Shown: positions 63,879-64,000 of the stretch, one piece after another
How the letters are laid out: every line of letters begins with the position of its first letter
Numbering within the stretch: the first letter of the stretch is position 1
Assembly: GCF_002127545.1 (NCBI RefSeq)
Contig: NZ_MUBK01000001.1
Span: 62,001 to 126,000, forward strand
DNA length: 64,000 bases
DNA from: Xenorhabdus beddingii
GTDB taxonomy: Bacteria; Pseudomonadota; Gammaproteobacteria; Enterobacterales; Enterobacteriaceae
Reading direction: 5' to 3'
Program-made: the position numbers and the translations under genes
Notes under the pieces: generated by a model
What the model was told of the DNA's origin: nothing
Databases searched by the model: none
What the model saw: the letters and a program-made list of their open reading frames with translations, nothing else

Positions 63879-64000
63879 TCATTTTGTGCGTATCGCACTA
63901 ATAATCGCAATCGGATCAACTTCAGACAATTTAAAACGACCTTTCTCCTCTACAGCAATATGAATCAAAGCTTGTTGAATACACATCTCAATTTCTTCTG
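63879..64000 (-). CDS. Unidentified gene, C-terminal 39 residues (cut by window edge)
   Basis: The minus-strand frame runs from the window end to a TGA at 63881-63879 and reads EEIEMCIQQALIHIAVEEKG...IISAIRTK. It ends 8 bases before the phosphoribosyltransferase start and contains that gene's ribosome site region, so it is part of the same operon. Too little is visible to name it. Confidence 0.6.
   Translation of the reverse strand, partial: EEIEMCIQQALIHIAVEEKGRFKLSEVDPIAIISAIRTK

Overview
The window is chromosomal DNA of an enterobacterium of the Morganellaceae, most likely Xenorhabdus or a close relative. This is inferred from the complete dcw (division and cell wall) cluster in enterobacterial order, SecM, PpdD/HofBC pilus genes, LeuO, Cra, IlvIH and MutH, in moderately AT-rich DNA with degraded mobile elements. 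No rRNA, tRNA or CRISPR array was seen.

Layout. 1-6.3 kb: ampE (partial), ampD, a type IV pilus operon (ppdD, hofB, hofC), coaE, zapD, yacG; nadC and guaC, which sit here in E. coli, are absent. 6.5-12.8 kb: mutT, an inserted ABC-F ATPase gene, secA, secM, and a divergent dciA-like gene. 12.9-30.8 kb, minus strand: mraZ-rsmH-ftsL-ftsI-murE-murF-mraY-murD-ftsW-murG-murC-ddlB-ftsQ-ftsA-ftsZ-lpxC, headed by a four-repeat MraZ operator. 31.4-41.8 kb: cra, ilvIH, an acyl-CoA synthetase, leuO, then leuL-attenuator-leuAB on the plus strand. leuCD do not follow leuB.

41.9-48.2 kb is an amino-sugar (aga-type) locus: a secreted glycoside hydrolase, a mannose-family PTS (IIA, IID, IIC, IIB) and an AgaS isomerase/deaminase. 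It is bordered by decayed remnants of both tagatose-bisphosphate aldolase subunits (KbaY-like and KbaZ-like), so catabolism through that enzyme appears lost at this locus. mutH follows after a 1 kb AT-rich gap containing DnaA-box-like sites.

50.2-64.0 kb is the most interesting part: an operon-like, minus-strand gene set that reads as a 2-deoxystreptamine aminoglycoside pathway. In transcription order: an unknown partial gene, a phosphoribosyltransferase (BtrL/NeoL role), a class III aminotransferase (BtrB role), a PIG-L deacetylase (BtrD/NeoD role), an acyl-carrier-like protein lacking its serine, 2-deoxy-scyllo-inosose synthase (BtrC type), a radical SAM enzyme, a GT4 glycosyltransferase (BtrM/NeoM role) broken by a frameshift, a BtrN-type radical SAM DOIA dehydrogenase broken by one in-frame TAG, a second glycosyltransferase, a GMC oxidoreductase (BtrQ role) and a three-gene ABC-2 exporter. 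Together these predict a neamine/ribostamycin/neomycin-like product, which would be unusual in a Gram-negative insect pathogen. The two broken genes raise the question whether the pathway is decaying in this strain. The DOI aminotransferase, the phosphatase and a dedicated resistance enzyme are not seen and may lie beyond 64 kb. An IS30-family transposase remnant lies between mutH and the cluster.
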